Part shown: piece by piece, positions 30,467-41,249 of the stretch | How the letters are laid out: every line of letters begins with the position of its first letter | Position numbering within the stretch: position 1 is the first letter of the stretch | DNA from: Sulfolobus sp. S-194 | GTDB lineage: Archaea > Thermoproteota > Thermoprotei_A > Sulfolobales > Sulfolobaceae | Direction: 5' to 3' | Length of the DNA: 64,000 bases | Assembly (NCBI RefSeq): GCF_012222305.1 | Contig: NZ_CP035730.1 | Coordinates: 434,001 to 498,000, forward strand | Translations under genes and position numbers: made by a program | Notes under the pieces: generated by a model | What the model saw: only the letters and a program-made list of their open reading frames with translations | What the model was told of the DNA's origin: nothing | Databases searched by the model: none

Positions 30467-30902
30467 TATTTTTAATTTTACTCCTTGCCTTAATAAGGGT
30501 ATTCTCTATAGTTCTCCAATGAGAACCTTTCCAATATTCTTTTCCACATTTAGTACACTTCCACTTGTTATCGTCTATTTTTTCTAACACACCATTGCAT
30601 TCTGTGCATCTACTAAAATTAGGATCCGCATTTAGATCAATTTTGTATTTTTTTGAAAGCTTAGCTAATATATCAATTAGATCTTCTGATGAATAAACAA
30701 GAAAGCATTCTAAGTTTTTCTTTCTTGCCCTAATGCATAATCCTCTATCTCTAGTTATTATAACTCTTTGAGTCTCTTCTGCTATTTTTAATATTTTCCA
30801 ATCTTCGTAATTGTTGCTATAGAGAGTATCATATCCTAAAATTCTTAGCCATCTAGCAAGTTTGCCTAACATAGCATCGACAATGAACTTTTGTGATTGC
30901 AT
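30438..30902 (-). CDS. Mut7-C PIN-like RNase domain protein with zinc ribbon
   Basis: 154 residues. [21 protein letters not shown] is the Mut7-C signature with the first catalytic Asp; [10 protein letters not shown] supplies a further acidic site. A C-terminal zinc ribbon has CTECNG and [14 protein letters not shown]. Such proteins (DUF82/Mut7-C) are predicted PIN-fold ribonucleases. The start ATG overlaps the stop of the membrane-protein gene upstream (TGATG), so three genes (membrane protein, Mut7-C, AMMECR1) form one operon. Confidence 0.9.
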   Translation of the reverse strand: MQSQKFIVDAMLGKLARWLRILGYDTLYSNNYEDWKILKIAEETQRVIITRDRGLCIRARKKNLECFLVYSSEDLIDILAKLSKKYKIDLNADPNFSRCTECNGVLEKIDDNKWKCTKCGKEYWKGSHWRTIENTLIKARSKIKNNESRAISSS

Positions 30903-31150
30903 CACACATTATATAGTATTAAAAATATTAAAATCCAAGCTGAAAAAAGAATTAATACGCCCCTACCATATATGTCCCATTTACCAAACTGGTCAAATTT
31001 ATAAATTAAGAATAAAAATATCGAAATAATGTAAGCTATCAGTGGCATTAAAAATGCTATAATTTCGTTATTTAAAAAAAGAAAAGATAGAACACCTGCA
31101 ATAACTCCAATTATGCCCCTAATAACAACTATTTTATCTTCCTTTTGCAC
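30902..31150 (-). CDS. Small membrane protein, three predicted transmembrane segments
   Basis: 82 residues. Hydrophobic segments at about 7-26, 28-47 and 60-80, connected by a charged loop (YKFDQFGKWDIYGRG), give three membrane helices. No family is recognised. It heads the Mut7-C/AMMECR1 operon, is divergent from the RqcH gene across 29 bp, and its stop is shared with the start of the RNase gene. Confidence 0.7.
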   Translation of the reverse strand: MQKEDKIVVIRGIIGVIAGVLSFLFLNNEIIAFLMPLIAYIISIFLFLIYKFDQFGKWDIYGRGVLILFSAWILIFLILYNV

Positions 31151-31179
31151 AAGTAGATATTCAGTGAGGGGTTAATAAA

Positions 31180-32967
31180 GTGAATAAAAAGAATTCTATG
31201 TCATATCTTGATCTTCTTGCATGGATAACTGAAAATAAAAATGAAATAATCTCTTGTAGGGTTGATAATGTCTATAAAATATCTGGTACTCAAGCGTATT
31301 TTTTAAAACTTCATTGCAAAAATGGCGATAAAAACTTAGTAATCGAACCTGGGAAAAGAATACATTTTACAAAATATGATAGACAGAAAGAAATATCTAG
31401 TGAAGTATCATTAATTAGAGCTCATATCAAAGATAAAATTATAAATAACATAGAACTTCTAGGGAAAGAAAGAATCCTAAAGTTAACCTTCATGGATCGA
31501 CTTATGTACATAGAGTTATTACCCAGAGGTCTTTTAGTTATAACTGATTTAGAAAATAGAATCTTATTTGCTACTGAATATAAGGAATTTAAAGATAGAG
31601 TAATAAAACCAAACGTAATATACGCTCCACCACCCCCTCCTCCGCCTTTAACAGATGAAGAAATTGATAAATTATTAAAAAAAGGTAACTTATCTAGGAT
31701 TTTAGGAGTACCTCAAGAGATAATTGAAGCATTAGAAATCTCGGTTTTAAACAAACAAGAATTAGATAATGCAATTCTAAAAATTAAGAAATTAGAAGAG
31801 GACATAGAAAAAGGAAACTTTAACAAATGTCTAATCCCTAATTTGACTGTATTACCCTTAAAATTCGATTCTTGCATAGAAAAAGATAACTATAATGACG
31901 CATTAGACGAGTTCTTTACTAATGAGGAAAAAACAATTATAAAAAGTGAAACAGATAAAAAATTAGAGGAAGAAAAGAAAAAGTTAGTTAAAACAATTGA
32001 GGAAATAGAAAATGAAATAGAAACATATAAGAAAGAAGAATATAAATATAGAAATATTGCCAATATTTTAATAGCAAACTACCAGAATATAGAAAATGAG
32101 ATAAATAAAAATCTTGGTAAAAATATTATCAAAATAAAGCTTAATGAGTACGAGATTGAATTAGATCCGAAGTTATCGGTATACAAAAATGCTTCAAAGT
32201 ATTTTGATATTGCTAAAGAATACGCAGAAAAAATAAAGAAGGCTGAAGAGACTTTAAATAATCTTAAACAAAAACTAAAGGAACTTGATAAGCAAATAGA
32301 AGAAAGAACTGAAGAAATAAGAATTTCACTAAGAAAAAGAGAATGGTATGAAAAATATAGGTGGAGTTTCACAAGAAATGGTTATCTGGTGATAGCAGGA
32401 AGAGACATAGATCAAAATGAAAGTTTAGTTAGAAAGCTATTAGAACCTAAAGATATTTTTCTTCATGCAGATATTCAAGGAGCCCCTGCTACTATAATAA
32501 AGACTCAAGGAAATAACGTAACAGAAGATGATATTAGAGATGCGGCTGTGATTGCAGCATGTTATTCGAAAGCATGGAAAGTCGGAATGGGGGCTATAGA
32601 TGTATTCTGGGTAAATGGAGATCAAGTAAGCAAATCTCCGCCCAGCGGAGAATACCTTAAGAAAGGGTCTTTTATGATTTATGGTAAGAAGAACTTTATA
32701 AATAACGTTAAGATGCAACTATTTCTTGGTTTAACCGAAGATTTTAAGGTAATCGTAGGTAGTGAAGAAGTAGTTAAGAAGTATAGCGGTTTTAATATTT
32801 TTATTCTCCTTGAACCTGGCGATGAGGATCCTAGTAAATTGTCTGCAAAAATAATTAAAATTTTACAAGAAAAATTAAAATTAAAAGGTTTACGAACATT
32901 ACAAGATGATATAATAAGATCCCTTCCCGGTAAAAGCAAAATAGTAGCAATAAAGAATAAAACTTAG
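31180..32967 (+). CDS. rqcH: NEMF/Rqc2/RqcH-family ribosome quality control factor
   Basis: 595 residues from GTG at 31180. An NFACT-N domain (about 1-190) is followed by helix-hairpin-helix and long charged coiled-coil segments (about 255-385), then an NFACT-R domain with DIFLHADIQGAPATIIKT, the family signature, and IAACYSKAWK. RqcH/Rqc2 binds obstructed 60S/50S subunits carrying peptidyl-tRNA and marks the nascent chain. A run of seven prolines (31629-31649) is followed by LTDEEIDKLL. The gene is followed 24 bp later by Rio2, another ribosome-maturation gene. Confidence 0.93.
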   Translation: MNKKNSMSYLDLLAWITENKNEIISCRVDNVYKISGTQAYFLKLHCKNGDKNLVIEPGKRIHFTKYDRQKEISSEVSLIRAHIKDKIINNIELLGKERILKLTFMDRLMYIELLPRGLLVITDLENRILFATEYKEFKDRVIKPNVIYAPPPPPPPLTDEEIDKLLKKGNLSRILGVPQEIIEALEISVLNKQELDNAILKIKKLEEDIEKGNFNKCLIPNLTVLPLKFDSCIEKDNYNDALDEFFTNEEKTIIKSETDKKLEEEKKKLVKTIEEIENEIETYKKEEYKYRNIANILIANYQNIENEINKNLGKNIIKIKLNEYEIELDPKLSVYKNASKYFDIAKEYAEKIKKAEETLNNLKQKLKELDKQIEERTEEIRISLRKREWYEKYRWSFTRNGYLVIAGRDIDQNESLVRKLLEPKDIFLHADIQGAPATIIKTQGNNVTEDDIRDAAVIAACYSKAWKVGMGAIDVFWVNGDQVSKSPPSGEYLKKGSFMIYGKKNFINNVKMQLFLGLTEDFKVIVGSEEVVKKYSGFNIFILLEPGDEDPSKLSAKIIKILQEKLKLKGLRTLQDDIIRSLPGKSKIVAIKNKT

Positions 32968-32991
32968 GATTTGTAATATTAAGTAAATATT

Positions 32992-33858
32992 ATGGCTGTT
33001 TTAACATTAGCAGAAAGAGCCTCTCTAGTAGGATCTCTTGATTATAAAGTTTTGAGAACTATTTACGAATTGAATTCTAGTTATGAATATGTTCCATATT
33101 CGATAATAATAAACAAACTAGGATTACTAGAAAGAGAACTTAAAGAGGTTCTTCTAAAATTATACAATCTAAAGCTCGTATCTAAAGAAAGAGTATTGAA
33201 AGAAATAGGATACAGAATTACTTTCACCGGTTTAGATACCTTGGCAATTAAAAAATTATATGCTAGTAAAGTACTAAATAAATTAGGAATAATAATAGGT
33301 GAAGGAAAAGAAAGTAATGTTTACTTCGGATATGATTTCTCAGATGAAACAATAATAGTAAAATTCCATAGAGTAGGCAGAACTAGTTACAAAAATATAA
33401 GAAAAATACGCGGAATAAAATATAAAGAAGATTGGATAAAATTAACAATAGAAAATGCTGAAAGAGAATTTAGTGCACTAAGTTGCCTTATTAATAACTA
33501 TGCCAATGTTCCTAAACCACTAGGTCAAGCTTACAATGCTGTTGTTATGGAATATATTCAAGGTAACGAATTATATAGAACCAATTTGAATAATCCAGAG
33601 GAAGTGTTAGAAGAAATAATCTCTAATGTCAGAATTGCATACCAATACTGCGGCAAATTAGTACACGGGGATTTAAGTGAATATAATATATTAATAAGAG
33701 AGGATGGTAAGCCATATATTATAGATTGGCCCCAATGGAAAAAAGATGATGAAGACTTATTATTTAGAGATCTAACAAACATATTATATTACTTTAATAA
33801 AAAATACGAAATATATAAAGATATTGATCAAGTAATAAATTATATAAAGGGGGAATAA
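32992..33858 (+). CDS. rio2: RIO2 protein kinase
   Basis: 288 residues. An N-terminal winged helix (about 1-90) precedes a RIO kinase domain: P-loop GEGKESNVYFG, catalytic loop LVHGDLSEYNIL and metal-binding YIIDWPQW (the DFG equivalent). Rio2 acts in late 40S/30S subunit maturation, functioning as an ATPase on pre-ribosomes. It overlaps the next gene by one base (TAATG), so the two are translationally coupled. Confidence 0.95.
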   Translation: MAVLTLAERASLVGSLDYKVLRTIYELNSSYEYVPYSIIINKLGLLERELKEVLLKLYNLKLVSKERVLKEIGYRITFTGLDTLAIKKLYASKVLNKLGIIIGEGKESNVYFGYDFSDETIIVKFHRVGRTSYKNIRKIRGIKYKEDWIKLTIENAEREFSALSCLINNYANVPKPLGQAYNAVVMEYIQGNELYRTNLNNPEEVLEEIISNVRIAYQYCGKLVHGDLSEYNILIREDGKPYIIDWPQWKKDDEDLLFRDLTNILYYFNKKYEIYKDIDQVINYIKGE

Positions 33859-35681
33859 TGCGGGTATTAGGTGTAGATATAGAACCTGGAAAAAGCCCTA
33901 ATTCCTCTCAACCACCTTCTTATGCAGTAGTAATTATCAATGAAAAAGGCGAAATTGAAGAAAAATATGAAAATATAGGCATTGGTAAACTTATACGAAT
34001 CATATGGGAAAAGAGACCAGAAGCTATAGCAACTGATAATATATATGAACTAGCATCTAATGAAAAACAATTAATTAAATTATTTTCTTTATTACCGGAT
34101 AATTTACAAATAATACAGACTACGTATATAAATGGACAATTTAAAGATATAAGAGAAGTAGCTAGGGAGAATGGCATAGATATTCAAGGAAAAACTAACC
34201 CACTAAAAACAGCATACTTAGCAGCGCTTTTGGCCTTAAAAGGTCTCGGTACACCGATTAAAGCAATAGAAAATAAAACAAAGATTATTGTAAGTAGAGG
34301 TAGAGCTCTTGGCCCTGGAGGAATGAGTAGTAATAGGTATAAACGACATATTAGGGGACTAGTATTAAGAGTTATGAAAGAAATCAAAGAAAAATTAGAT
34401 AAAAATGGTTTTGATTATGATTATACTATAAAGAGAACGAAGGCTGGCATAGAAAAAGCTGTATTTATTGTATATGCTCCTCGTCAAAGCTTAAATGGAA
34501 TAATTAAAAAAATGAAAGGACACGACTTAGTAGTTGATATAAAACCGATATTCAAAAGTAAGATTGAATTTGTAGATAAGGAAAAATTCTCAAGAAAACC
34601 AGTTATAGTCGGAATAGACCCTGGTATTGAAGTAGGAATATCTATAATTGACCTTTATGCTAATCCGGTATATCTCGATAGCAAAAGAAATATTGACAGA
34701 GAAGAAATTATTAATATAATAAGACAAAACGGGAAACCAGTATTAATAGCTACTGATGTAAACCCAGTGCCAGACACAGTGAGAAAAATAGCTGCACAGC
34801 TTAGATGCAAAATCTATGAGCCAGAAAGACCTTTGTATATAGATGAAAAAATGGAGTTAGTTAGTAAGTTTTCCGAAATACACAAAATTAAAATTGATGA
34901 TCCTCACATAAGAGATTCGCTATCTGCAGCATTAAAAGCATATTATGATTTTTCCCATAAATTGAGGCAGATTGAAGGTTTTCTTGGAAGATTAGATTTA
35001 GATATAGAAGAAGATAAGATAATTGAATGTGTAATTAACGGAAATACGATAAATGAGTGTATTGAGAAAGAAATTGAAAAAGAAGTTACAGTTACAACAC
35101 GAATAGAACAGCCTAAAGCCACAGAAAATAAGCAAACAACTAATTTTCCTCACTCACATAATAATGAACTGCTTGAATATAAGAAAGAAAATGAGAGATT
35201 AAAAAGATATATAAAACAACTGTTACAATACAAAGAATATCTAGAGCATAGAATAGACGAAATAAAAGCCTCAATAAACATAGAAGTAGAGAAAGATAGA
35301 AGAGTATATGAACTTCATACTATAATAAGTACTTATTTAAAGCAGATTGAGTCATTCAAAGTTCAAATAGAAAATAAAGAAAAAGAAATATCAAAATTAA
35401 AAGAGATAATAAGAGGTCTAATCTATGGAGATAAGGTCGCATTACATAAATCGCAATTGCCACCCTACTTTAAAATAGAGAAAAACAAGATTATATTTAT
35501 AGACCAAGAAATTAGCATTGAGGTATTAGATTTAATCATAGATGATTATGTAATATTAGAAAAAACTTTGTTAAGAGACTTAGAACTGTTAAATAAAGAG
35601 AGACTGATGAATATAGATACAAACATAGATCTTAAAAGAATTATTGATGAATATAGGAAACAACGTTTTAGAACAACATAA
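33858..35681 (+). CDS. DUF460-family RNase H-fold protein with coiled coil
   Basis: 607 residues. Two RNase H-like segments are visible: [12 protein letters not shown] at the N-terminus and [20 protein letters not shown] near residue 255, each with the first-strand Asp, plus later acids ([11 protein letters not shown] and [15 protein letters not shown]). The second half (about 430-530) is a long coiled coil and the end a small DUF460 domain. Archaeal DUF460 proteins are predicted nucleases or Holliday-junction-like RNase H folds without an assigned role. It is coupled to Rio2, which argues for an RNA or ribosome task. It overlaps convergent mat by 14 bp. Confidence 0.85.
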   Translation: MRVLGVDIEPGKSPNSSQPPSYAVVIINEKGEIEEKYENIGIGKLIRIIWEKRPEAIATDNIYELASNEKQLIKLFSLLPDNLQIIQTTYINGQFKDIREVARENGIDIQGKTNPLKTAYLAALLALKGLGTPIKAIENKTKIIVSRGRALGPGGMSSNRYKRHIRGLVLRVMKEIKEKLDKNGFDYDYTIKRTKAGIEKAVFIVYAPRQSLNGIIKKMKGHDLVVDIKPIFKSKIEFVDKEKFSRKPVIVGIDPGIEVGISIIDLYANPVYLDSKRNIDREEIINIIRQNGKPVLIATDVNPVPDTVRKIAAQLRCKIYEPERPLYIDEKMELVSKFSEIHKIKIDDPHIRDSLSAALKAYYDFSHKLRQIEGFLGRLDLDIEEDKIIECVINGNTINECIEKEIEKEVTVTTRIEQPKATENKQTTNFPHSHNNELLEYKKENERLKRYIKQLLQYKEYLEHRIDEIKASINIEVEKDRRVYELHTIISTYLKQIESFKVQIENKEKEISKLKEIIRGLIYGDKVALHKSQLPPYFKIEKNKIIFIDQEISIEVLDLIIDDYVILEKTLLRDLELLNKERLMNIDTNIDLKRIIDEYRKQRFRTT

Positions 35682-36885
35682 CTTTATTTTCTAATATTAG
35701 ATCTGATATTTTAGTTATAGAGCCCAATATCTCATCAGATATTCCTTCAATTTCTCTTTTCATTTCAGCAGTCAAACTACCACTTTCTGTGGTCACCTGG
35801 ACATTTGCTATTAAAGGATCATCTATAGGCCTACCAATTTGGCCTAATACCTCAACCTGGACATTCTTAACTCCTTTAACTTCAGTAGAAACTTTTTGAG
35901 CAATTAGATTAGCGACTATATTGTATATTTTTCCTACATGATTAACGGGATTCTTTCCAGCAGTAGCTTCTAATGACATAGGCCTCATTGGTGTTATTAA
36001 ACCAGTAGCCCTATTACCTCTTCCAGTCATACCATCGTCTCCATGTTCAGCTGATGTCCCTGTTACAGTCAAATACACAATTCCTTTATCTATTTTATCT
36101 CCAGTATTTATGTTGACTTTTACATCATAATTTGGTACAAGCTTACTCGCTAGATTTAAGATAGCTTGTTTTGCCTCTTCTTTTATAGCAATATAATGAT
36201 TTAAATCGCTTACTAATTGACTTATAACAGCCATTGCAATAGTTAATTCAATTGTTTTACCTTTTCTTAATCCCATAACTTTTATATCTTCCCCTATTTC
36301 GGGTATTTTTGCTTTCATTTCCTTAGAGTTAAGATATCTTTCTGTTTGATAGACTAGATTTTCTAATTTTGAATATGGTGCAAAACCTACTCCAAAACTA
36401 GTATCATTCGATAAGGGAACTGATTTCTTAGCTACCTCAAATATTCCCACTAAATCACTTGAACCTTTGCCTATCTTATAGTCAACTATAACATGTTTTT
36501 CTGGGTCTAAATATCTAAAATGTTCTTTAATCCATTCCTTAACACTTTCAATAATAATAGTTCCAACCGGTATGCTTTCAATTCCAGACTCGGTCTTTAC
36601 TTCAGTCGTAGCTCTTCCAGCTACAATAATATAAATCGGTTGTAAAACTTCTCCTCCTTTAAATCTAGGTGATGCTTGTCCTCCAACCACCAATGTCTTA
36701 TCTAAATTATGATGAAGTATTGTACCATATCTTTTCAGATAATAGAGAGATAATTTTCTACTTGCTTCTTCTGAGGCGGAATCTGCTATGTAGTCTGGAT
36801 GACCAGTACCTTTGCGCTCTACAAGCTCTACTTCTAACGAATCTATATCAACCCAATGGCTTAACTGCACGTTTATGTTTCTCAT
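35668..36885 (-). CDS. mat: Archaeal S-adenosylmethionine synthetase
   Basis: 405 residues, the archaeal type that is unrelated in detail to bacterial MetK. It has [24 protein letters not shown] at the N-terminus, [38 protein letters not shown] with acidic and glycine-rich phosphate loops, and [13 protein letters not shown]. It joins ATP and methionine to AdoMet. It lies 32 bp downstream of the SmAP gene on the same strand. Confidence 0.96.
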   Translation of the reverse strand: MRNINVQLSHWVDIDSLEVELVERKGTGHPDYIADSASEEASRKLSLYYLKRYGTILHHNLDKTLVVGGQASPRFKGGEVLQPIYIIVAGRATTEVKTESGIESIPVGTIIIESVKEWIKEHFRYLDPEKHVIVDYKIGKGSSDLVGIFEVAKKSVPLSNDTSFGVGFAPYSKLENLVYQTERYLNSKEMKAKIPEIGEDIKVMGLRKGKTIELTIAMAVISQLVSDLNHYIAIKEEAKQAILNLASKLVPNYDVKVNINTGDKIDKGIVYLTVTGTSAEHGDDGMTGRGNRATGLITPMRPMSLEATAGKNPVNHVGKIYNIVANLIAQKVSTEVKGVKNVQVEVLGQIGRPIDDPLIANVQVTTESGSLTAEMKREIEGISDEILGSITKISDLILENKVMLF

Positions 36886-36917
36886 TAGAATACACTCACC
36901 GATGTATTCTTATAAAA

Positions 36918-37190
36918 TTATTTTCCCATTAAGGCTTCGTAATCAACACTTATGAAAAGTATATTGCTACCTCTTATTAGAACTCTTCCGTATTTTGCAA
37001 CAGGTTCAGCTGTACCTTCTCTTGTCTCAATACAGTCTCTCAGTACTAAATTCATCGTACCGTCACTTTGTTCTAATCTTCCAACGTATTCTGATCCATC
37101 TTTAAGTTTCACTAATACAATTTTATTTGTTGCAGTTTTTAAACTCTTTAATGGATTTTCTATCTTTGCTTGCACTATAGTCATCCTCAT
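36918..37190 (-). CDS. Sm-like archaeal protein (SmAP/LSm)
   Basis: 90 residues. The Sm1 motif is [29 protein letters not shown] and the Sm2 motif is [16 protein letters not shown], the heptamer-forming RNA-binding fold that binds U-rich RNA. It is upstream of mat and probably shares its transcript. The divergent ArsR-like regulator starts 89 bp away. Confidence 0.94.
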   Translation of the reverse strand: MRMTIVQAKIENPLKSLKTATNKIVLVKLKDGSEYVGRLEQSDGTMNLVLRDCIETREGTAEPVAKYGRVLIRGSNILFISVDYEALMGK

Positions 37191-37278
37191 TTTCTTTTCT
37201 GTTACTGACTAATATAAAAGGGTTCTTGTCTCTTAGCCACATCCTTTTTAAAGGGAAAAATTTATAATTTATAAAAAC

Positions 37279-37590
37279 GTGGAACTAACAATATCAGACC
37301 CAGAAGATATATTAAAGATTTCTAGAGCTTTATCAGTAATATCAAGAATAAATATATTAAAACTAGTAGCTGAAAATGAAATGAGTATTACTGAATTAAG
37401 TGAAGTATTACACATGACAAAAGCTAACATTAGTATGCATATTAATGAGCTAGAAAACTCTGGATTAATTGAAATAACTTATAAAAACGGAATAAAAGGT
37501 ATAAAAAAGATTATAAAAGCTAAATATGATAAAATTATTATTAATTTAAACTCCGGCAGCAGCTCTAAGGAAACCTATAAAGACGGGTGA
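37279..37590 (+). CDS. ArsR-like winged-helix transcriptional regulator
   Basis: 103 residues from GTG 37279. [46 protein letters not shown] is a classical ArsR winged helix, with the recognition helix around [12 protein letters not shown]. No metal-binding cysteine motif is present, so the signal sensed is unknown. Its last 45 bp overlap the 3' end of pyrG on the other strand. Its target could be the divergent SmAP/mat operon, but this is only a positional guess. Confidence 0.85.
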   Translation: MELTISDPEDILKISRALSVISRINILKLVAENEMSITELSEVLHMTKANISMHINELENSGLIEITYKNGIKGIKKIIKAKYDKIIINLNSGSSSKETYKDG

Positions 37591-39141
37591 AGGAGCTAAA
37601 GGTCTACTTTTATATTCTGGATGACCTTGCAAGCCTAGGAAGAATTTATGATTCTTAAGCTCAATCATTTCTACTAGATCATTCTCACTTACACCAGATA
37701 TTACAAGACCACCTTTCTGTAAAAGATCTGCATATTCTGGGTTTACTTCATATCTATGCCTATGCCTTTCATATACTTCTGTATTTCCATAAATTCTATA
37801 AGCCAAAGTTCCTTCTTTAATGATTACCTTTTGAGAGCCCAACCTCATTGTGCCTCCAATTTGTACAACTTTCTTTTGCTCGTCTAATAATGTGATTACT
37901 GGATGAGGTGTATTAGGATCAACCTCAGTAGTATGAGCTTTTTCTAGTCCTAACACATTTCTTGCAAATTCTACTACCGCTAGTTGCATACCATAGCAGA
38001 TACCAAGGAACGGTACATTATTTTCTCTCGCATATTTAATTGCAAGAATTTTCCCCTCTACTCCTCGTGAACCGAATCCGGGTAGAACTATTATTCCATC
38101 AACAGATCTCAATTTATCAATGGCTTCTTTTGAATTCTCTATATCAGTAGATTCTATCCAAACTAGAACAGGCTTAATATGAAGCTTAGCAGCTGCGTGA
38201 TAAATCGCTTCCTTAATACTGATGTAGCTATCTTTAAGCTTTGTATACTTCCCCACAAGAGCAATTTTTACTTCTTTATCCGCTGTCTTTAAATTATCTA
38301 TGAATTGAATCCATTCAGATAGATTAGGCTGATTATCTGGCAAGTTAAGTTTATTTAAAATCTTACTTGCTAAGCCTTGTTTTTCTAGAATTAGAGGAAC
38401 TTCATAAGTCATATTAACATCATAGTTAGAAAAGATATATTCTGGTTTCACATTCGTAAACAATGCAATCTTCTTCTTTGTCTCTTCATCTAATGGAACT
38501 ACAGATCTAGCAACTATAATATCTGGCTGTATTCCTATTCTTCTTAATTCTTGTACACTATGTTGTAAAGGTTTAGTTTTTATTTCTTCAGTTACTTTAA
38601 GGAATTCGACTAAGGCAACATGAACAAAAACTACATTTCCTTCTTCCTCTTCTAGTTTTAATTGTCTTACTGCTTCTAAGAATGGTAAACCTTCTATATC
38701 TCCAACAGTTCCACCTATCTCCACGATAGTAATGTCAGCATTTGCCATATTAGAAGCATATCTTATCATACTCTTTATTTGATCCGTAACATGAGGTATG
38801 ATTTGAACTGTTTGACCTAAATATTTTCCTTGTCTCTCATTCTTTATAACTTCAAAGTAAACCTTACCAGCAGTAATATTATTGTAACTATACATATTAA
38901 TACCAACAAATCTCTCATAATGACCTAAATCTAAATCTGTCTCTGCACCGTCCTCAGTTACAAATACTTCACCATGCATATAAGGATTCATTGTACCCGC
39001 ATCAACATTAATATATGGATCTACCTTAACCATAGTTACCTTATATCCTCTATTTTTTAAAAGTAATCCTATAGAAGCAGCTAACGTACCTTTACCAACA
39101 CTTGATAATACTCCTCCAGTAATTATAATATATTTCGTCAA
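37546..39141 (-). CDS. pyrG: CTP synthase
   Basis: 531 residues. The N-terminal amidoligase begins [21 protein letters not shown], the ATP-binding loop, with [38 protein letters not shown] following. The C-terminal glutamine amidotransferase has the Cys nucleophile in [12 protein letters not shown] and the His-Glu pair in [12 protein letters not shown]. It makes CTP from UTP and glutamine. The 3' end overlaps the convergent ArsR-like gene by 45 bp. Confidence 0.97.
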   Translation of the reverse strand: MTKYIIITGGVLSSVGKGTLAASIGLLLKNRGYKVTMVKVDPYINVDAGTMNPYMHGEVFVTEDGAETDLDLGHYERFVGINMYSYNNITAGKVYFEVIKNERQGKYLGQTVQIIPHVTDQIKSMIRYASNMANADITIVEIGGTVGDIEGLPFLEAVRQLKLEEEEGNVVFVHVALVEFLKVTEEIKTKPLQHSVQELRRIGIQPDIIVARSVVPLDEETKKKIALFTNVKPEYIFSNYDVNMTYEVPLILEKQGLASKILNKLNLPDNQPNLSEWIQFIDNLKTADKEVKIALVGKYTKLKDSYISIKEAIYHAAAKLHIKPVLVWIESTDIENSKEAIDKLRSVDGIIVLPGFGSRGVEGKILAIKYARENNVPFLGICYGMQLAVVEFARNVLGLEKAHTTEVDPNTPHPVITLLDEQKKVVQIGGTMRLGSQKVIIKEGTLAYRIYGNTEVYERHRHRYEVNPEYADLLQKGGLVISGVSENDLVEMIELKNHKFFLGLQGHPEYKSRPLAPSPVFIGFLRAAAGV

Positions 39142-39223
39142 TCGGAAATCACAGCTAAAAATATCACACAGTGAGTTTTAAAAATCATTTGTTAACTTTT
39201 ATGTAGAAATACCTATTGGTGGA

Positions 39224-39895
39224 ATGATGGAATTACTGGAAAAATTATTAAAAAGTAAAAATTTACAAGTAGCATTGGATTTTATTGATTTAAAAAACGC
39301 AGAAGAAATTGCAAAACAATCTATCGAAGCTGGAGCAGATATATTAGAAGTTGGGACACCTTTAGTTAAGTCTTATGGCATACAAGGAATAAGAAGAATA
39401 AGGGAAATTGCAAAAGAAAGAATTGTTTTAGCTGACACTAAAACTGCAGATGCTGGTGATGTAGAGGCTGAAATAGTTCATCTAGGAGAAGGTAATATTA
39501 TGACAGTCCTTGGAATTATGGATGATGCTACAATAGAAAGTGCAGTAAAGAAAGCACATGAATATGGAATTCTAGTCCAAGCAGATCTCATAAACGTGAA
39601 AGATATTCTAAAGAGAGCAGAAGAAATTAAACAATTAGGAGTAGATATAATAGGGTTGCATGTAGGATTAGATGTGCAGAAAAAAAGAGGTATTACTATA
39701 AGAGATTTAAAGAACGAAATAAGAAAAGTTAGCGAACTGGGAGTAATAGTATCAGTTGCTGGTGGTTTAAATAAGAATAATATTGTTGACCTTATAGATT
39801 TGCCTATAAATATTTATGTTGTTGGTGGAGCAATAACAAGAGCGAAGAATCCGTTAGAAGAAGCTAAGCAAATCGTTAAAATAATTAAGGGGTAA
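39224..39895 (+). CDS. hxlA: 3-hexulose-6-phosphate synthase (HPS)
   Basis: 223 residues, an OMP-decarboxylase-superfamily TIM barrel. [19 protein letters not shown] gives the first strand Asp; [14 protein letters not shown] is the D-x-K-x-x-D active-site motif with the A-G-D variation typical of [12 protein letters not shown] and [12 protein letters not shown] follow. With PHI (1044-1676) it forms the reversed ribulose-monophosphate route that supplies ribulose 5-phosphate. Many archaea encode the two as a fusion or as neighbours; here they are 37 kb apart. Confidence 0.9.
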   Translation: MMELLEKLLKSKNLQVALDFIDLKNAEEIAKQSIEAGADILEVGTPLVKSYGIQGIRRIREIAKERIVLADTKTADAGDVEAEIVHLGEGNIMTVLGIMDDATIESAVKKAHEYGILVQADLINVKDILKRAEEIKQLGVDIIGLHVGLDVQKKRGITIRDLKNEIRKVSELGVIVSVAGGLNKNNIVDLIDLPINIYVVGGAITRAKNPLEEAKQIVKIIKG

Positions 39896-39921
39896 AATAA
39901 GAATTATAAAGGAGTGATTAA

Positions 39922-40371
39922 ATGTCTCAACCGGGACAGTCTAAATCAAAAGAGCTTAAACTCACATCTAAGCAAGTATTTACTCCAGATTCTTTAAAAG
40001 ATGATAAAAGAAAAATTAAATTACTGTATCTAATAAAAACCTTAAATGGAGCCTCAGAAAAAGCACTAACTATTGGTTTATATGAGCTAAAACAGAAAGG
40101 ATTGGATTTAGGATATCAATTTAATGTAATTGGAAATAATGTTTTTAGCCCAATGATAAAAGAAGATATCACAGCACTATTATATGTTGGATATATAGAA
40201 AACGATCCGCAAAGTAAAAAATTGAAATTAACTTCTAGTGGTCAAGAATTCCTAGATAAACAACAGATTGAAGACGACTTCAAAAATAATTTAGCACAGC
40301 TTTTAAGCGATATTAAAATGAAGATAAATGCAATAGACGAAGAAAATAGGCTTAAAAATAAAAGAAGATAA
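39922..40371 (+). CDS. Winged-helix-like protein of unknown function
   Basis: 149 residues. After a polar N-terminus the segment KIKLLYLIKTLNGASEKALTIGLYELKQKG is a helix-turn-helix-like region, followed by a wing-like hairpin and the segment LKLTSSGQEFLDKQQ common to winged helices. The C-terminal third is a charged helix. It starts 26 bp after HPS on the same strand, with GGAG before the ATG. It may be a regulator of unknown target. Confidence 0.7.
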   Translation: MSQPGQSKSKELKLTSKQVFTPDSLKDDKRKIKLLYLIKTLNGASEKALTIGLYELKQKGLDLGYQFNVIGNNVFSPMIKEDITALLYVGYIENDPQSKKLKLTSSGQEFLDKQQIEDDFKNNLAQLLSDIKMKINAIDEENRLKNKRR

Positions 40372-40380
40372 TACTTTATT

Positions 40381-40803
40381 TCACATTGTCATGAACGTTC
40401 CTCTTCTATTTTGAGTAGTTTGTTGTTCTTCATTCAGAGGTCTATTCCATATTAATGGATCTAGTTTTCCTTCTTTGCTTAATTTAACTACTAATTCTCT
40501 AAATTGACTTGTATGTCTTATGTCTAGTTCTAATAAAGTTTCCAATATATTCCATGTAGTTCTCATAACATCTTCTAACATCTCCTTAGGCATATGTTTT
40601 ATAATTTGAGGATCTTGCAACCACTGATCAAAAGCTTTAACTGTTCTCATGATATGCTGAAAAGCAACTCTAGTCGCTAGGATTAAATCTAATCTATCTG
40701 TATCTCCAGCTTCATATTTTTTCTCCAACTCTTTTAACGTCTCTAACAAATTTTTCTGCATCTTAATCCATTCGTCAAGATTAGATAGATATCCACTTTC
40801 CAA
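40381..40803 (-). CDS. DUF2153-like helical protein
   Basis: 140 residues, predicted all-helical: [53 protein letters not shown], and a helix with [28 protein letters not shown]. Length and pattern agree with the Sulfolobales DUF2153 family, whose function is unknown. The 3' end converges with the winged-helix gene, 9 bp apart. Confidence 0.78.
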   Translation of the reverse strand: MESGYLSNLDEWIKMQKNLLETLKELEKKYEAGDTDRLDLILATRVAFQHIMRTVKAFDQWLQDPQIIKHMPKEMLEDVMRTTWNILETLLELDIRHTSQFRELVVKLSKEGKLDPLIWNRPLNEEQQTTQNRRGTFMTM

Positions 40804-40850
40804 TAGTTACACCAGATAATATTATCTTAATTCAAACTAATAAAGATATG

Positions 40851-41249
40851 TCAACTTTGTTCAGACTTTAAGTTGAAAGGAACTCCTTCTTCCAGGATCT
40901 CTTTAGGAATGTTATTCTTATACTTCTTCATAAAACTCAAGTCTTCATCTTTTCTTCTTAATTTATCTGGTAACATCCTAGGAATCTCATCAATAATTGG
41001 ATACCATCTTTTACAATTTGGGCAGTATAATAAACCGTCAACAATCTCATACTTAATACATTCTTCACAAGGAGTAGGTTCTTTCATATCTTTTATAAAT
41101 TGATTCTTATAACTACAATAAAGTTCACATAATGGTTTCTTTTCATCTCCTATACTTCGTTCTACTGTTCTTGTTGAAAAAACGTAATACTTTAACGGAA
41201 AATGCTTACATATAGGGCACGCTAAAAGATCGAGCAACCTGTATTTCAT
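40851..41249 (-). CDS. Trm112-like zinc-binding protein
   Basis: 132 residues. It begins [19 protein letters not shown] and later has [23 protein letters not shown], the two halves of a Trm112-type zinc ribbon, separated by an insertion with PCEEC. Trm112 proteins are activating partners of RNA and protein methyltransferases. The start overlaps the stop of the phosphohexomutase gene by 4 bp. Insertion and C-terminal tail are longer than in bacterial Trm112 (about 60 residues). Confidence 0.87.
   Translation of the reverse strand: MKYRLLDLLACPICKHFPLKYYVFSTRTVERSIGDEKKPLCELYCSYKNQFIKDMKEPTPCEECIKYEIVDGLLYCPNCKRWYPIIDEIPRMLPDKLRRKDEDLSFMKKYKNNIPKEILEEGVPFNLKSEQS

Noticed and set aside
31629-31649. 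Run of seven prolines in the RqcH homologue as a stalling or frameshift signal
   Set aside because: The frame is intact and a proline-rich linker after the NFACT-N domain is plausible; nothing else supports a regulatory role.
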